The position numbers were made by a program, and so were the translations under genes. Source: Bacteroidales bacterium (lineage in GTDB: Bacteria > Bacteroidota > Bacteroidia > Bacteroidales > JAOZVK01). From it: 16,977 nt of DNA. Location: contig JAOZVK010000056.1 in NCBI GenBank assembly GCA_029938185.1, forward strand, positions 1-16,977, given 5' to 3'. Below the pieces are notes generated by a model, which saw only the letters and a program-made list of their open reading frames with translations, was not told the DNA's origin and did not search any database. Of this stretch, positions 1 through 6,875 are shown one piece after another (position 1 is the first letter of the stretch; every line of letters starts with the position of its first letter).

Positions 1-11
1 AATAAAATTAG

Positions 12-43
12 AACTAATAATATTTTGTAAATTATTAGTTTTT
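12..43. terminator. AT-rich hairpin downstream of rpoZ, possible terminator
   Basis: Perfect 10-bp inverted repeat (AACTAATAAT at 12-21, ATTATTAGTT at 31-40) with a 9-nt loop, bordered by a T run on the plus strand and A-rich sequence on the other side. It could end transcription coming from either side, including the minus-strand bamD-rpoZ transcript. The stem is all A/T apart from one pair, so strength is doubtful, and the window edge hides what lies beyond. Confidence 0.35.
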
Positions 44-55
44 ATAAGCCCAGCT

Positions 56-159
56 ATACTCTAAACGGTTATAGTTTTAACATTAACAAATTGTTATCAA
101 TTATTAATCAAAATATTGTACCATTGTATCTTTGAATAATTATAGCATTTTAAAGTATA
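56..159 (+). repeat. Dispersed ~104-bp repeat, copy 1 (mate at 6680-6782)
   Basis: About 90% identical by eye to 6680-6782. Both start ATACTCTAAACGGTTATAG and end near AAAGTATA, sharing the inner words GTACCATTGTATC and TTGAATAAT. In the other copy the sequence runs on into a GCGTAAGC-type hairpin. Here the corresponding stretch (about 168-185) is only a faint remnant and touches the rpoZ stop codon. No coding potential. Confidence 0.8.
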
Positions 160-182
160 TCTACTTACAGATAAAAAAGAGT

Positions 183-506
183 CTATCCTTTTTCAGGATT
201 TCTATAATATATTTTACCCTCAATCCATTCTTGAGTAGCAATTATGGTAGCTTTAGGTAATTTTTCATAATATTTTGATATTTCAATTTGCTCTCTATTT
301 TCAAAAACCTCTTCCAGGTTATCGGTATACGAAGCAAAATCTTCTAACTTTTTATTTAGTTCTTGTTTTATTTTAGAACTAATCTGGTTTGACCTTTTTG
401 ATATAATAGCCAAGGTTTCATAAATATTTCCTGTTTCGCCTTTTAGTTTATTTAAGTCTCTTGTAATAGTGGTCGCAGGAAGTTTTGCCCATTTTTTATA
501 TTCCAT
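183..506 (-). CDS. rpoZ: RNA polymerase omega subunit, Bacteroidota type
   Basis: A 107-residue protein of the Bacteroidota RpoZ-like family, a small subunit that binds the beta' subunit and helps assemble and stabilise RNA polymerase. The recognisable blocks are the N-terminal TTITRDLNKL-x-GETGNIYE segment (about residues 12-30), the middle II-SKRSNQI stretch equivalent to the omega RxNQ region, the acidic LEEVFENREQIEIS-YYEKLPKAT segment, and the short C-terminal KIYYRNP tail. It follows bamD with an 11-nt gap, so the two are almost certainly co-transcribed. This gene order is usual in the phylum. Length is normal and no truncation is seen. The stop lies next to a degenerate repeat that starts at 56. 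Confidence 0.87.
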   Translation of the reverse strand: MEYKKWAKLPATTITRDLNKLKGETGNIYETLAIISKRSNQISSKIKQELNKKLEDFASYTDNLEEVFENREQIEISKYYEKLPKATIIATQEWIEGKIYYRNPEKG

Positions 507-517
507 AATCTATAATT

Positions 518-1324
518 TTATTTTGTTGTTATTTTCTTTAATATTCTATTTGAGTCTTTATAAATACGTTCTATACTTTTTTTATATTTAGTACTTGGAT
601 ATGCTTTTACTAAAGTATTATAATCTGCTAAAACTTTATTAATTCGTTCGTTTTGTTTAGACTTTATACTATTTATCGCATACATATAATCCGATTTTAA
701 TATATAATAGTATATATCTTCTCTAAAATGCGAATCGGGAAACTCTTTTAAACTATTGTTTAATGCTATTGTTGCCGATTTGTAATGTCTTAAATTGTAA
801 TACATTTTTGCATTATGATATGATTTCGTTTCAAGTTTTTGCCTAAGTTCATCTGTAAGCTTATTACATTCTTCAATTCGGGGACTTTTAGGGTATCTAC
901 CTATAAATAATTGAAACTCTTGCATTGCTCTATTAGTACTTTCCTGATCCAGACTTGTTTTGGGAGAGTCATAATAAAAACAATATGCACTCAAAAAATG
1001 ACACTCTTCTGTATGCTTACTATTTGGATACGAACCAGCAAATCTACGAAAATAATATCCCGCAAGAATATAATCTCCTAGTGCATAATTACAATATGAG
1101 AAGTAATATTCAACTTCTTCACCTTTTGCGGTACCTTTATATAATGGTACTAATTGCTCAAATAAAGACATTGCTCTTGCATAATCTTCTTTTTTGTAAT
1201 ATTCCAAAGCCGACTTATACTTTAATTTATGATCTTTACTTTTTAAGAGTTTTTGATAACGACAAGATGACAATATTACAACTGTTGATAATATAATCAA
1301 TACTAAATTTACTTTTTTAAACAT
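518..1324 (-). CDS. bamD: Outer membrane protein assembly factor BamD (lipoprotein)
   Basis: A 268-residue lipoprotein of the BAM complex, which inserts beta-barrel proteins into the outer membrane. The N-terminus has a short basic start, a hydrophobic stretch and a lipobox LSSC with Cys21, so the mature protein should be lipid-anchored in the periplasm. The rest is a string of TPR-like helical pairs. Examples are YKSALEYYKKEDYARAMSLF (about 36-55), YALGDYILAGYYFRRFAGSYP (about 79-99), the block around AMQEFQLFIGRYPKSPR, and a C-terminal ALNNSLKEFPDSHF repeat. Length fits the family. The start is supported by the lipoprotein signal and by a promoter-like box ending 4 nt upstream, which would give a nearly leaderless mRNA. 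First gene of a bamD-rpoZ unit. Confidence 0.9.
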   Translation of the reverse strand: MFKKVNLVLIILSTVVILSSCRYQKLLKSKDHKLKYKSALEYYKKEDYARAMSLFEQLVPLYKGTAKGEEVEYYFSYCNYALGDYILAGYYFRRFAGSYPNSKHTEECHFLSAYCFYYDSPKTSLDQESTNRAMQEFQLFIGRYPKSPRIEECNKLTDELRQKLETKSYHNAKMYYNLRHYKSATIALNNSLKEFPDSHFREDIYYYILKSDYMYAINSIKSKQNERINKVLADYNTLVKAYPSTKYKKSIERIYKDSNRILKKITTK

Positions 1325-1328
1325 TCTG

Positions 1329-1361
1329 CAAAGATATAATTTTTAGTTTAAATTTTTCAAA
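1329..1361 (-). promoter_or_regulatory. Bacteroidota-type promoter for bamD-rpoZ
   Basis: On the minus strand TTTG (1361-1358) and TATCTTTG (1336-1329) are separated by 21 nt, matching the phylum's -33/-7 consensus (TTTG, TAnnTTTG). The -7 box ends only 4 nt before the bamD ATG, so transcription would begin at or within a few bases of the start codon. Confidence 0.6.
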
Positions 1362-1427
1362 TAAATATTTAATTAAGGTCTTAGATCTATTCAATACTGT
1401 TAGATACATGTTATTAATCAGTAATTT

Positions 1428-1453
1428 ACTAAAATAAAATACTAAAATAAAAT
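1428..1453. repeat. Tandem 13-bp duplication
   Basis: Two perfect adjacent copies of ACTAAAATAAAAT (1428-1440 and 1441-1453) in the spacer between the divergent bamD and porin genes. Probably a simple slippage duplication in AT-rich DNA. Confidence 0.7.
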
Positions 1454-1551
1454 ATTGAAATATTTTTGTTTAAGTACTTACTCATTTTTATACAAAACGC
1501 AAAGAAACAAATTATATTCCAATTTATTAAAAAAAACTATTGAGTATAATC

Positions 1552-1676
1552 GGCTACACGTATAGTATTGGACATTATTTTATTTTTTGACAGTATTTAC
1601 AGGATTAACAGGATTGATTTTTATCCTGTTACGAAATACCTGATAAACAAGACTGTCCAACTTCTGACGGGTAGCC
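1552..1676 (+). repeat. MITE-like 125-bp element with GGCTAC ends, copy 1
   Basis: The ends are imperfect inverted repeats of about 23 bp: GGCTACACGTATAG... at the left and ...CTGACGGGTAGCC at the right, both including TTGGACA or its complement. The centre holds ACAGGATTAACAGGATTGA followed by TATCCTGTTACGAAATACC. The same sequence appears inverted at 11442-11557 and starts again at 16925. No ORF and no clear target-site duplication. It is too small to code for a transposase, so any movement would rely on enzymes encoded elsewhere. Confidence 0.8.
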
Positions 1677-2023
1677 CATATTACGCATGCAATATAATCG
1701 ACAACACAATATATTATTATATGTAACATCAAATAGTACAAATACACATTTTCCAATTTTACTTAACAACTTAAAGTCTTCGATTTTTAAATTCTATATG
1801 TTTTTGAAAATCTATGTTTTATAGCATAACAAATATTTAACAAATATTAACAGTTTTAAAATACTTAATCACAATATTTTAAATTATAATTTTTCATCCA
1901 AGCTATTTAAGATACAAAACGACATAACGCAAAAATGATATTTGTCATATTTATACATATTATCTAAGCATATATTTGACTGTTAATAATATTTTAAAAA
2001 TATACAATTAAATACATTTATTT
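1677..2023. other. AT-rich spacer upstream of the porin
   Basis: No ORF, tRNA or strong hairpin seen. It holds a dyad ATGA-TATTTG-TCAT (1935-1948) and one TATATTTG word (1971-1978) resembling the phylum's -7 promoter element, but no well-spaced TTTG partner (nearest TTTG is 26 nt away; a weaker TTTA lies 17 nt away). The porin promoter probably lies here, but I cannot fix it. Confidence 0.4.
1935..1948. promoter_or_regulatory. Possible operator dyad upstream of the porin
   Basis: ATGA-N6-TCAT is a perfect 4+4 dyad with the 6-nt spacing typical of CRP/FNR-family sites. It ends 75 nt before the porin start. The outer bases that would complete a TGTGA/TCACA or TTGAT/ATCAA site are missing, so this is a weak candidate only. 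Confidence 0.2.
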
Positions 2024-3298
2024 ATGAAAAATTTGAATTTTCTTTTGATAATTTTGTTTTTTATTGGCTCAAATGTAACATTTGCGCAAGATGAAAACAA
2101 AGAAACAGTAACTGAAACAGAGTTTAGAATTAGTGGAGAGTTTAGACCACGTTTTGAGTACAAGCATGGTACACAAAGAATGGTTGGAGAAGATGCTACA
2201 GCTTTATCATTTATTTCTCAAAGAACGAGATTAAATTTTTGTTATAATACAAAACAGTTTAAAACTAAGCTTGTATTACAAGATGTTAGAACATGGGGTA
2301 ACCAAAAACAATTAGTAACAAATGAAGAAACTTCTGCATCAATACATGAAGCTTGGGCACAAGTATTTTTTACAGATAAACTTTCTCTTAAAGCAGGTAG
2401 ACAAGAAGTAATATATGACGACCATAGAATATTTGGTAGTGTAGGTTGGGCAGACCAAGCTCGTTCGCATGATATTGCAATTTTTAAACTAAAAGGTAGT
2501 TTTAACTTAGATTTAGGTATTGCATATAATGAAGATGACAAAGATCCAACAAGTTATAAATTAACTTATAAAAGCTTACAGTTTTTACATTTTAACAAAA
2601 AATTTGGTAGTTTAGCTTTAAGTTTCTTAGCATTGAATGTACGTACAGATCCAAATGCTAATAATATTATTCAAAACCAACAAACATTTGGTCCACGTTT
2701 AGCATACAAAAGTGGTAAATTAGGTGCTTCTTTGAATTTCTACATGCAAGTAGCTGATGACCATACTGATAAAGAGCAAAATGCTTATGATTTAGGTATT
2801 GATGTATCATACAAAATAAGTAGTGCTTTAACTGTTGCAGCAGGATATGAATTATTATCGGGTACTGCTTATGATGAAACAGAGAAAAACACATCATTTA
2901 CACCACTTTATGGAACAAACCATAAATTTAATGGTTGGATGGATTATTTCTATGTTGGTAATGCTGCAGGAGCTGGTTTAAGTGATATTTTTGTAAACAT
3001 AAAATTCAAACCAGGTAAATATTATTTTGGTGCAAAAGTTCATATGTTCTCAACAGCTGCTGAAGTTCAAGATCCAGCAAATCCAGGTAGTGCTTTAAGT
3101 AAAGGTTTAGGTACAGAGATTGATTTCTACGGTGGTTATATTTTATCAAAACAAGTTAGTATCAAATTTGGATATTCACAATTGGTAGGTGCAACCGAAA
3201 CTATGGAAGCAATCAGAGGTGGAGACAAAGACGAAACACAAAACTGGGGCTGGTTAATGCTAACAGTTAAACCAACATTTTTTGTAAACAAAAAATAG
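2024..3298 (+). CDS. Alginate-export-family outer membrane porin
   Basis: A 424-residue beta-barrel protein. Residues 1-21 form a signal peptide (basic start, hydrophobic LLIILFFIGSN, cleavage probably after TFA). The mature part begins with the ISGEFRPRFEY strand and the SFISQRTRLNF and KLVLQDVRTWG motifs, followed by WAQVFFTDKLSLKAGRQE, which are typical of the alginate_exp barrel family found widely in Bacteroidota. Alternating hydrophobic residues continue to the end, but the last residues (PTFFVNKK) are not an ideal terminal strand. Despite the family name, members next to respiratory genes are not expected to export alginate. Here the HAO-type enzyme follows 262 nt downstream, so uptake of its substrate or release of its product across the outer membrane is a reasonable inference. 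Family assignment is good; substrate unknown. Confidence 0.82.
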   Translation: MKNLNFLLIILFFIGSNVTFAQDENKETVTETEFRISGEFRPRFEYKHGTQRMVGEDATALSFISQRTRLNFCYNTKQFKTKLVLQDVRTWGNQKQLVTNEETSASIHEAWAQVFFTDKLSLKAGRQEVIYDDHRIFGSVGWADQARSHDIAIFKLKGSFNLDLGIAYNEDDKDPTSYKLTYKSLQFLHFNKKFGSLALSFLALNVRTDPNANNIIQNQQTFGPRLAYKSGKLGASLNFYMQVADDHTDKEQNAYDLGIDVSYKISSALTVAAGYELLSGTAYDETEKNTSFTPLYGTNHKFNGWMDYFYVGNAAGAGLSDIFVNIKFKPGKYYFGAKVHMFSTAAEVQDPANPGSALSKGLGTEIDFYGGYILSKQVSIKFGYSQLVGATETMEAIRGGDKDETQNWGWLMLTVKPTFFVNKK

Positions 3299-3313
3299 TT
3301 TGATTTTTTATAA

Positions 3314-3368
3314 AGTGAAAATTAAAAATAGACTGAATTAAGATATTTTTGATTTTCACTAATATCTT
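3314..3368 (+). promoter_or_regulatory. Overlapping hairpins between porin and HAO genes
   Basis: A 17-bp inverted repeat with two mismatches pairs 3314-3330 with 3344-3360 (AGTGAAAAT... / ...ATTTTCACT). A second, perfect 8-bp repeat pairs AAGATATT (3340-3347) with AATATCTT (3361-3368). The two stems share bases 3344-3347 and the second uses the loop side of the first, so they are partly exclusive. The larger stem begins 16 nt after the porin stop and could stabilise or end the porin transcript. No long T run follows it. Confidence 0.45.
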
Positions 3369-3481
3369 TAAAGTAAGTAATATACTTATTATTTTTATAA
3401 AAACAAGTAATTTAAAATCAATCTAAATAAACGATAATATAGTTACTATCAATCTTATAACGATATTTTAAAAAAAATAAG

Positions 3482-3513
3482 TTTGTACGAATAATAAATA
3501 TTATTTACTTTTA
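3482..3513 (+). promoter_or_regulatory. Candidate promoter for the HAO-family gene
   Basis: TTTG (3482-3485), a 20-nt spacer and TACTTTTA (3506-3513). The second box matches TAnnTTTG except for the last base. It would start a transcript with a leader of about 40 nt, letting the cytochrome gene be transcribed apart from the porin. Confidence 0.4.
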
Positions 3514-3560
3514 CATTAATTAAATTAACTTAAATTAATCATTTTTTAAAATCAATAATT

Positions 3561-5072
3561 ATGAGGAAAGACTCAAAATTGAAACGCCTATTTATTGGCT
3601 TTTTGGGTATTGCATTAGTTGCGATTTGGCTTGTATCTTGTTCTGGCGAAGCTGGTTCTGGTAAAGAAAAAGCTAAAGCTCAAATTTCAGAAAAGACAGC
3701 ACATTGTATTAGTTGTCATGGCGAAGCAGGTAATGGAAAAGTTATTACCCAACAATGGAAAGAAAGCCGTCATGCTCAAATGGGAGTAGGTTGTATAGAT
3801 TGTCACAAAGCCGAAGAAGGTGATGTTGATGGTTTTGAACATCATGGTGATAAAATAGCAACAATTGTAACACCTAATGACTGTGCAAAATGCCATAAAA
3901 AAGAATCTGATGAATTTCAAGCAAGTCACCATGCTGATGCTGGTATGATTATGGGTTCGTTGGATAACGTATTAGCCGAAGTTATTGAAGGTCATACAGA
4001 ATTTAATGGTGGTGCGAATCCAGCTGCTGCATCTGGTTGCTGGCAATGTCACGGTTCTACAGTTGCTCTTTTGAAAGACGAAAGTGGTAACCCTATTAAA
4101 AACGAGGAAGGGGTTCTTCAGTTTGATCCTAAAACATGGCCAAATACTGGTGTGGGACGTATAAATTTAGATGGTTCAAAAGGTAGTTGTTCAGCTTGTC
4201 ATTCAAGACATAGCTTCTCATCTTCATTGTCTCGTCAGCCTGAAAATTGTGGTAAATGCCACATGGGTCCTGACCATCCACAAATTGAAATTTACAATGA
4301 ATCTAAACACGGTATTGCTTATCGCGCCTTTAGAGAAGATATGAATCTTGATGCTCAACCTTGGATTGTTGGACAAGATTATTCTGCTGCCCCAACATGT
4401 GCAACTTGTCACATGAGTGCAACTCCTAATCAACCAATTACTCACGAAATTGGAGCAAGAATTAGTTGGACATTAAGACCAAAAGTATCAGAGAAGGTAG
4501 ATGTAGCTCTTAAGAAAAAATTCAAAAAATTAGGAAAACCATTACCAGAAGGTTTCTTAACTTGGGAACAAAGAAGAGCAAATATGCAAGATGTTTGTAC
4601 TCAGTGTCATAATAAAGGTTATGTTGATAATTTCTATGTACAATTTGACAATATGATAAATCTGTATAATGAGAAATTTGGTAAACCTGCATTAAAAATA
4701 TTCAACCTATTAGGTTCAACAGGTTTAAGAACTAAGGTTAAATTTGATGATGAAATAGAATGGACATATTTCTTCTTATGGCATCACGAAGGTAGACGTG
4801 CAAGACACGGTGTTGCAATGATGGGACCAGACTATACACAATGGCATGGTAACTACGAAGTTGCACACAGATTCTACATGGAATTTGTACCTCAAGTAAA
4901 AGAATTAATCAAACATGCTGATAACAAAGCAGGAGCAAAAGAAGTTCAAGCACTTCTTGACGAAGTATTGAATAGTGATATGCATAAATGGTTCTTGGGT
5001 AAAGAAGACCCAGAAGCTCTTAAAAAACGTAATGCTGCTTCAAAAGCATTTAGAGAACGTTATAGTCATTAA
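3561..5072 (+). CDS. hao: Octaheme cytochrome c, hydroxylamine oxidoreductase family, lipoprotein
   Basis: A 503-residue multihaem protein with eight CXXCH haem sites at Cys49, 78, 108, 160, 210, 230, 280 and 346, the number and order of the HAO family. In that family haem 4 (here C160-WQCH) is the catalytic haem. After haem 6 comes MGPDHPQ, whose Asp238-His239 pair matches the catalytic pair above the active haem in characterised HAOs. The C-terminal region carries HHEGRRARHG and MMGPDYTQWHG (Tyr425). I cannot tell by eye whether a tyrosine aligns with the one that crosslinks to haem P460, which decides between hydroxylamine oxidation (crosslinked) and nitrite or hydroxylamine reduction (uncrosslinked, as in epsilonproteobacterial forms). 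The N-terminus is a lipoprotein signal (lipobox LVSC, Cys27), so the enzyme is membrane-anchored in the periplasm or envelope. A strong terminator follows, then the haem-attachment genes. The length of about 500 residues is closer to the shorter bacterial forms than to the nitrifier enzyme. Confidence 0.87.
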   Translation: MRKDSKLKRLFIGFLGIALVAIWLVSCSGEAGSGKEKAKAQISEKTAHCISCHGEAGNGKVITQQWKESRHAQMGVGCIDCHKAEEGDVDGFEHHGDKIATIVTPNDCAKCHKKESDEFQASHHADAGMIMGSLDNVLAEVIEGHTEFNGGANPAAASGCWQCHGSTVALLKDESGNPIKNEEGVLQFDPKTWPNTGVGRINLDGSKGSCSACHSRHSFSSSLSRQPENCGKCHMGPDHPQIEIYNESKHGIAYRAFREDMNLDAQPWIVGQDYSAAPTCATCHMSATPNQPITHEIGARISWTLRPKVSEKVDVALKKKFKKLGKPLPEGFLTWEQRRANMQDVCTQCHNKGYVDNFYVQFDNMINLYNEKFGKPALKIFNLLGSTGLRTKVKFDDEIEWTYFFLWHHEGRRARHGVAMMGPDYTQWHGNYEVAHRFYMEFVPQVKELIKHADNKAGAKEVQALLDEVLNSDMHKWFLGKEDPEALKKRNAASKAFRERYSH

Positions 5073-5113
5073 AGTAGTAAATTAAATAGTAATTTATAGT
5101 TTTGTTGAATTAG

Positions 5114-5147
5114 CCTGTACAGTTTTATTATTGTACAGGTTTTTTTA
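5114..5147 (+). terminator. Rho-independent terminator after the HAO gene
   Basis: CCTGTACA (5114-5121) pairs perfectly with TGTACAGG (5132-5139) across a 10-nt loop and is followed at once by a run of eight T. It starts 41 nt after the cytochrome stop codon. This is the clearest intrinsic terminator in the window and implies that ccsB either has its own promoter or depends on read-through. Confidence 0.85.
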
Positions 5148-5176
5148 TAAAATATTATATTTTACTATATATAAAA

Positions 5177-5212
5177 ATGCGTAAGCCACATTAAATAAGT
5201 CGAAGACCTTAC
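5177..5212 (+). repeat. GCGTAAGC-hairpin element, short copy upstream of ccsB
   Basis: GCGTAAGC at 5179, then after the usual 18-nt offset AAGTC-GAA-GACCT. The stem has one mismatch relative to the common AGGTC form. It lies between the HAO terminator and ccsB, ending 37 nt before the GTG start, in the same orientation as the gene. Confidence 0.8.
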
Positions 5213-5249
5213 TATAAAATTAAACACAAATTTTAAAATTAAATCTAAA

Positions 5250-6518
5250 GTGGAAAACAAAAAAAATATAAGTAAAAGAAAACTTTTTACTAAAGAATGG
5301 AAGTATAAAGAAGGTTTTATTATTTCTTTAGCATTATTTATTATTGGTTTATCAATAAGTGTAATCACTGGAGGCGAGAAAGCTATAATGCCCAGCTATC
5401 CTATAAATGTTATATTAATAGTTGTATACACAATATTGCTTGTGGTTTTATATTTATTTGAAAAAAAAAACAAAGTAATAGCGTGGCTATCAAGTATTCC
5501 AGCCGCAATTAGCTCGGTTGTGTTCTTAACAATAATGTCTACTTTGCTAGGTATTATACCTCAAGTTCCATCAAAAAATGAGCTAATTAACAACATGGGA
5601 TTTACCGATCTAACAAGCAGTTGGATGTTTGCTTTTTCGGTAGTGTTTATACTAACAACTCTTGGTTTGGTGACTGCAAAAAGAGTATTTCCTTTTAAAA
5701 AGAAAAATATAGGTTTTTTGCTAAATCATATGGGTTTATATATTGTACTAATTTCTGGTTTAGCAGGAAGTGGCGATATTCAAAGACTATATTTCAAATT
5801 AAATGATAATGCTAAAGCACCAATAGATATTGGTGTAGATATAAATAATTCTGCATACTCGGTACCCTTTAAACTAAAGCTTAAAAAATTTATAATGAAA
5901 GAGTATGTTCCCAAACTGGTAATAGTAGAATCAAAAAACAGTAAAATATTTGACCAAAGAGACAAAGTACCCTATCATGTTGATACAAATCAAACAGCAA
6001 AACTAATGCACTGGGAAGTTAAAGTAGAAAAATATATCGAAAATGCATTATACGACTCAATAAATGGTGTTTACTCAACAGAAAAAAAAGGTGCTTTTCC
6101 AGCAGCATATGTCAAAGTTTTCAATACACAAACATCTGATACACTCGAAGCATGGATTACAAGTGGAAACTATTTGACATATAGAAAAAGTTTAAAACTA
6201 AACGATAAATATTTCTTAGCAATGCTTACGCCTGAGGCTAAGAAATATAAATCAGATATATTTGTATACAACTCAAATGGCGAAATGGAAGAACGCTCGG
6301 TTGAAGTAAACAAACCAATAAAAGTTGAAGGTTGGAATTTATACCAAACTGGTTATAACGATAAAATGGGAAAATGGTCTGATTATAGTTTGGTTGAAGC
6401 AATACACGACCCTTGGCTTCCTGTAGTTTATATAGGAATTTTTATGCTAATTGCTGGGTCATTGTATATATTCTGGATTGGTAAAGATTTAGAGTCATCT
6501 TCGAATAAAAAAAAATAA
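5250..6518 (+). CDS. ccsB: Cytochrome c biogenesis protein CcsB/ResB (System II)
   Basis: A 422-residue membrane protein. It has about five hydrophobic segments in the first 175 residues (around 22-41, 50-70, 77-105, 122-142, 154-172), a large periplasmic domain (about 176-395) and a final membrane helix (VVYIGIFMLIAGSLYIFWIG). This is the ResB/CcsB plan: it works with CcsA to carry haem across the inner membrane and attach it to CXXCH sites. His160 in FLLNHMGLY fits the conserved transmembrane haem-ligand histidine. The start is GTG at 5250; no in-frame ATG lies nearby and the protein begins with a basic, soluble segment as expected. Its partner gene ccsA lies 357 nt downstream, an unusually wide gap filled by three repeats. 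The obvious client is the eight-haem enzyme just upstream. Confidence 0.85.
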   Translation: MENKKNISKRKLFTKEWKYKEGFIISLALFIIGLSISVITGGEKAIMPSYPINVILIVVYTILLVVLYLFEKKNKVIAWLSSIPAAISSVVFLTIMSTLLGIIPQVPSKNELINNMGFTDLTSSWMFAFSVVFILTTLGLVTAKRVFPFKKKNIGFLLNHMGLYIVLISGLAGSGDIQRLYFKLNDNAKAPIDIGVDINNSAYSVPFKLKLKKFIMKEYVPKLVIVESKNSKIFDQRDKVPYHVDTNQTAKLMHWEVKVEKYIENALYDSINGVYSTEKKGAFPAAYVKVFNTQTSDTLEAWITSGNYLTYRKSLKLNDKYFLAMLTPEAKKYKSDIFVYNSNGEMEERSVEVNKPIKVEGWNLYQTGYNDKMGKWSDYSLVEAIHDPWLPVVYIGIFMLIAGSLYIFWIGKDLESSSNKKK

Positions 6519-6525
6519 ATGGCTC

Positions 6526-6622
6526 TTAGGAAATTACGAATCATAAATTACGAATTGGTTTACACCTAAATATAAGTACCTTACAAAAAACTTATCGGAA
6601 AGTTATTTTTTAACGATTCCTT
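6526..6622 (-). repeat. Dispersed ~100-bp repeat right after ccsB (mate at 13839-13949)
   Basis: The reverse complement of this stretch matches 13839-13949 almost throughout. Shared words include GGAATCGTTAAAAAATAACT, TTTCCGAT and TAGGTGTAAACCAAT, with an AATTACGAATTA-type end. The mate is about 14 bp longer because of an extra TAGTAATTAG unit. Both copies begin within 10 nt of a stop codon. No ORF. Confidence 0.8.
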
Positions 6623-6679
6623 AAAGTTTATTTACGCACAAATTTATTTTTGCTTTTTAATTAACTTATAATCAGTCAT

Positions 6680-6782
6680 ATACTCTAAACGGTTATAGTT
6701 TTAACATTAAAAAACTGTTATCAATTATTAGTCAAAGTATTGTACCATTGTATCATTGAATAATTGTATCATTTAAAGTATA
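6680..6782 (+). repeat. Dispersed ~103-bp repeat, copy 2 (mate at 56-159)
   Basis: Near-identical to 56-159 with a handful of substitutions and short indels. It leads directly, after 14 nt, into a GCGTAAGC-type hairpin (6796-6827), so the two may form one composite element of about 148 bp whose right end is shared with the hairpin family. Confidence 0.8.
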
Positions 6783-6795
6783 GTAAAAATATTTA

Positions 6796-6827
6796 TACGT
6801 AAGCAAGATAAAAAGGCTCGAAGAGCC
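6796..6827 (+). repeat. GCGTAAGC-hairpin element, compensatory variant upstream of ccsA
   Basis: ACGTAAGC at 6797 followed at the same 18-nt offset by GGCTC-GAA-GAGCC (6815-6827). Compared with AGGTC-GAA-GACCT, both arms have changed so that all five pairs are kept, and the GAA loop is identical. It ends 48 nt before the ccsA start, in the gene's orientation. This covariation is the best sign in the window that the hairpin itself is under selection or is recognised as a structure. Confidence 0.82.
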
Positions 6828-6875
6828 AAATAAAGATTTTAATAAACACAACTAAAAATATAAATAATAACAATT

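Noticed and set aside
955..1296. Plus-strand open frame of 113 codons opposite bamD
   Set aside because: It lies wholly antisense to a well-supported gene and its translation has no recognisable domain or signal. It is an AT-rich shadow.
1935..1948. A confident CRP/FNR-family operator controlling the HAO block
   Set aside because: Only a 4+4 dyad is present and the conserved outer bases are missing. Kept as a low-confidence site only.
3561..5072. Octaheme protein as a NrfA-type nitrite reductase
   Set aside because: NrfA has about five haems with a CXXCK active site. This protein has eight CXXCH sites and the HAO-type GPDHPQ motif.
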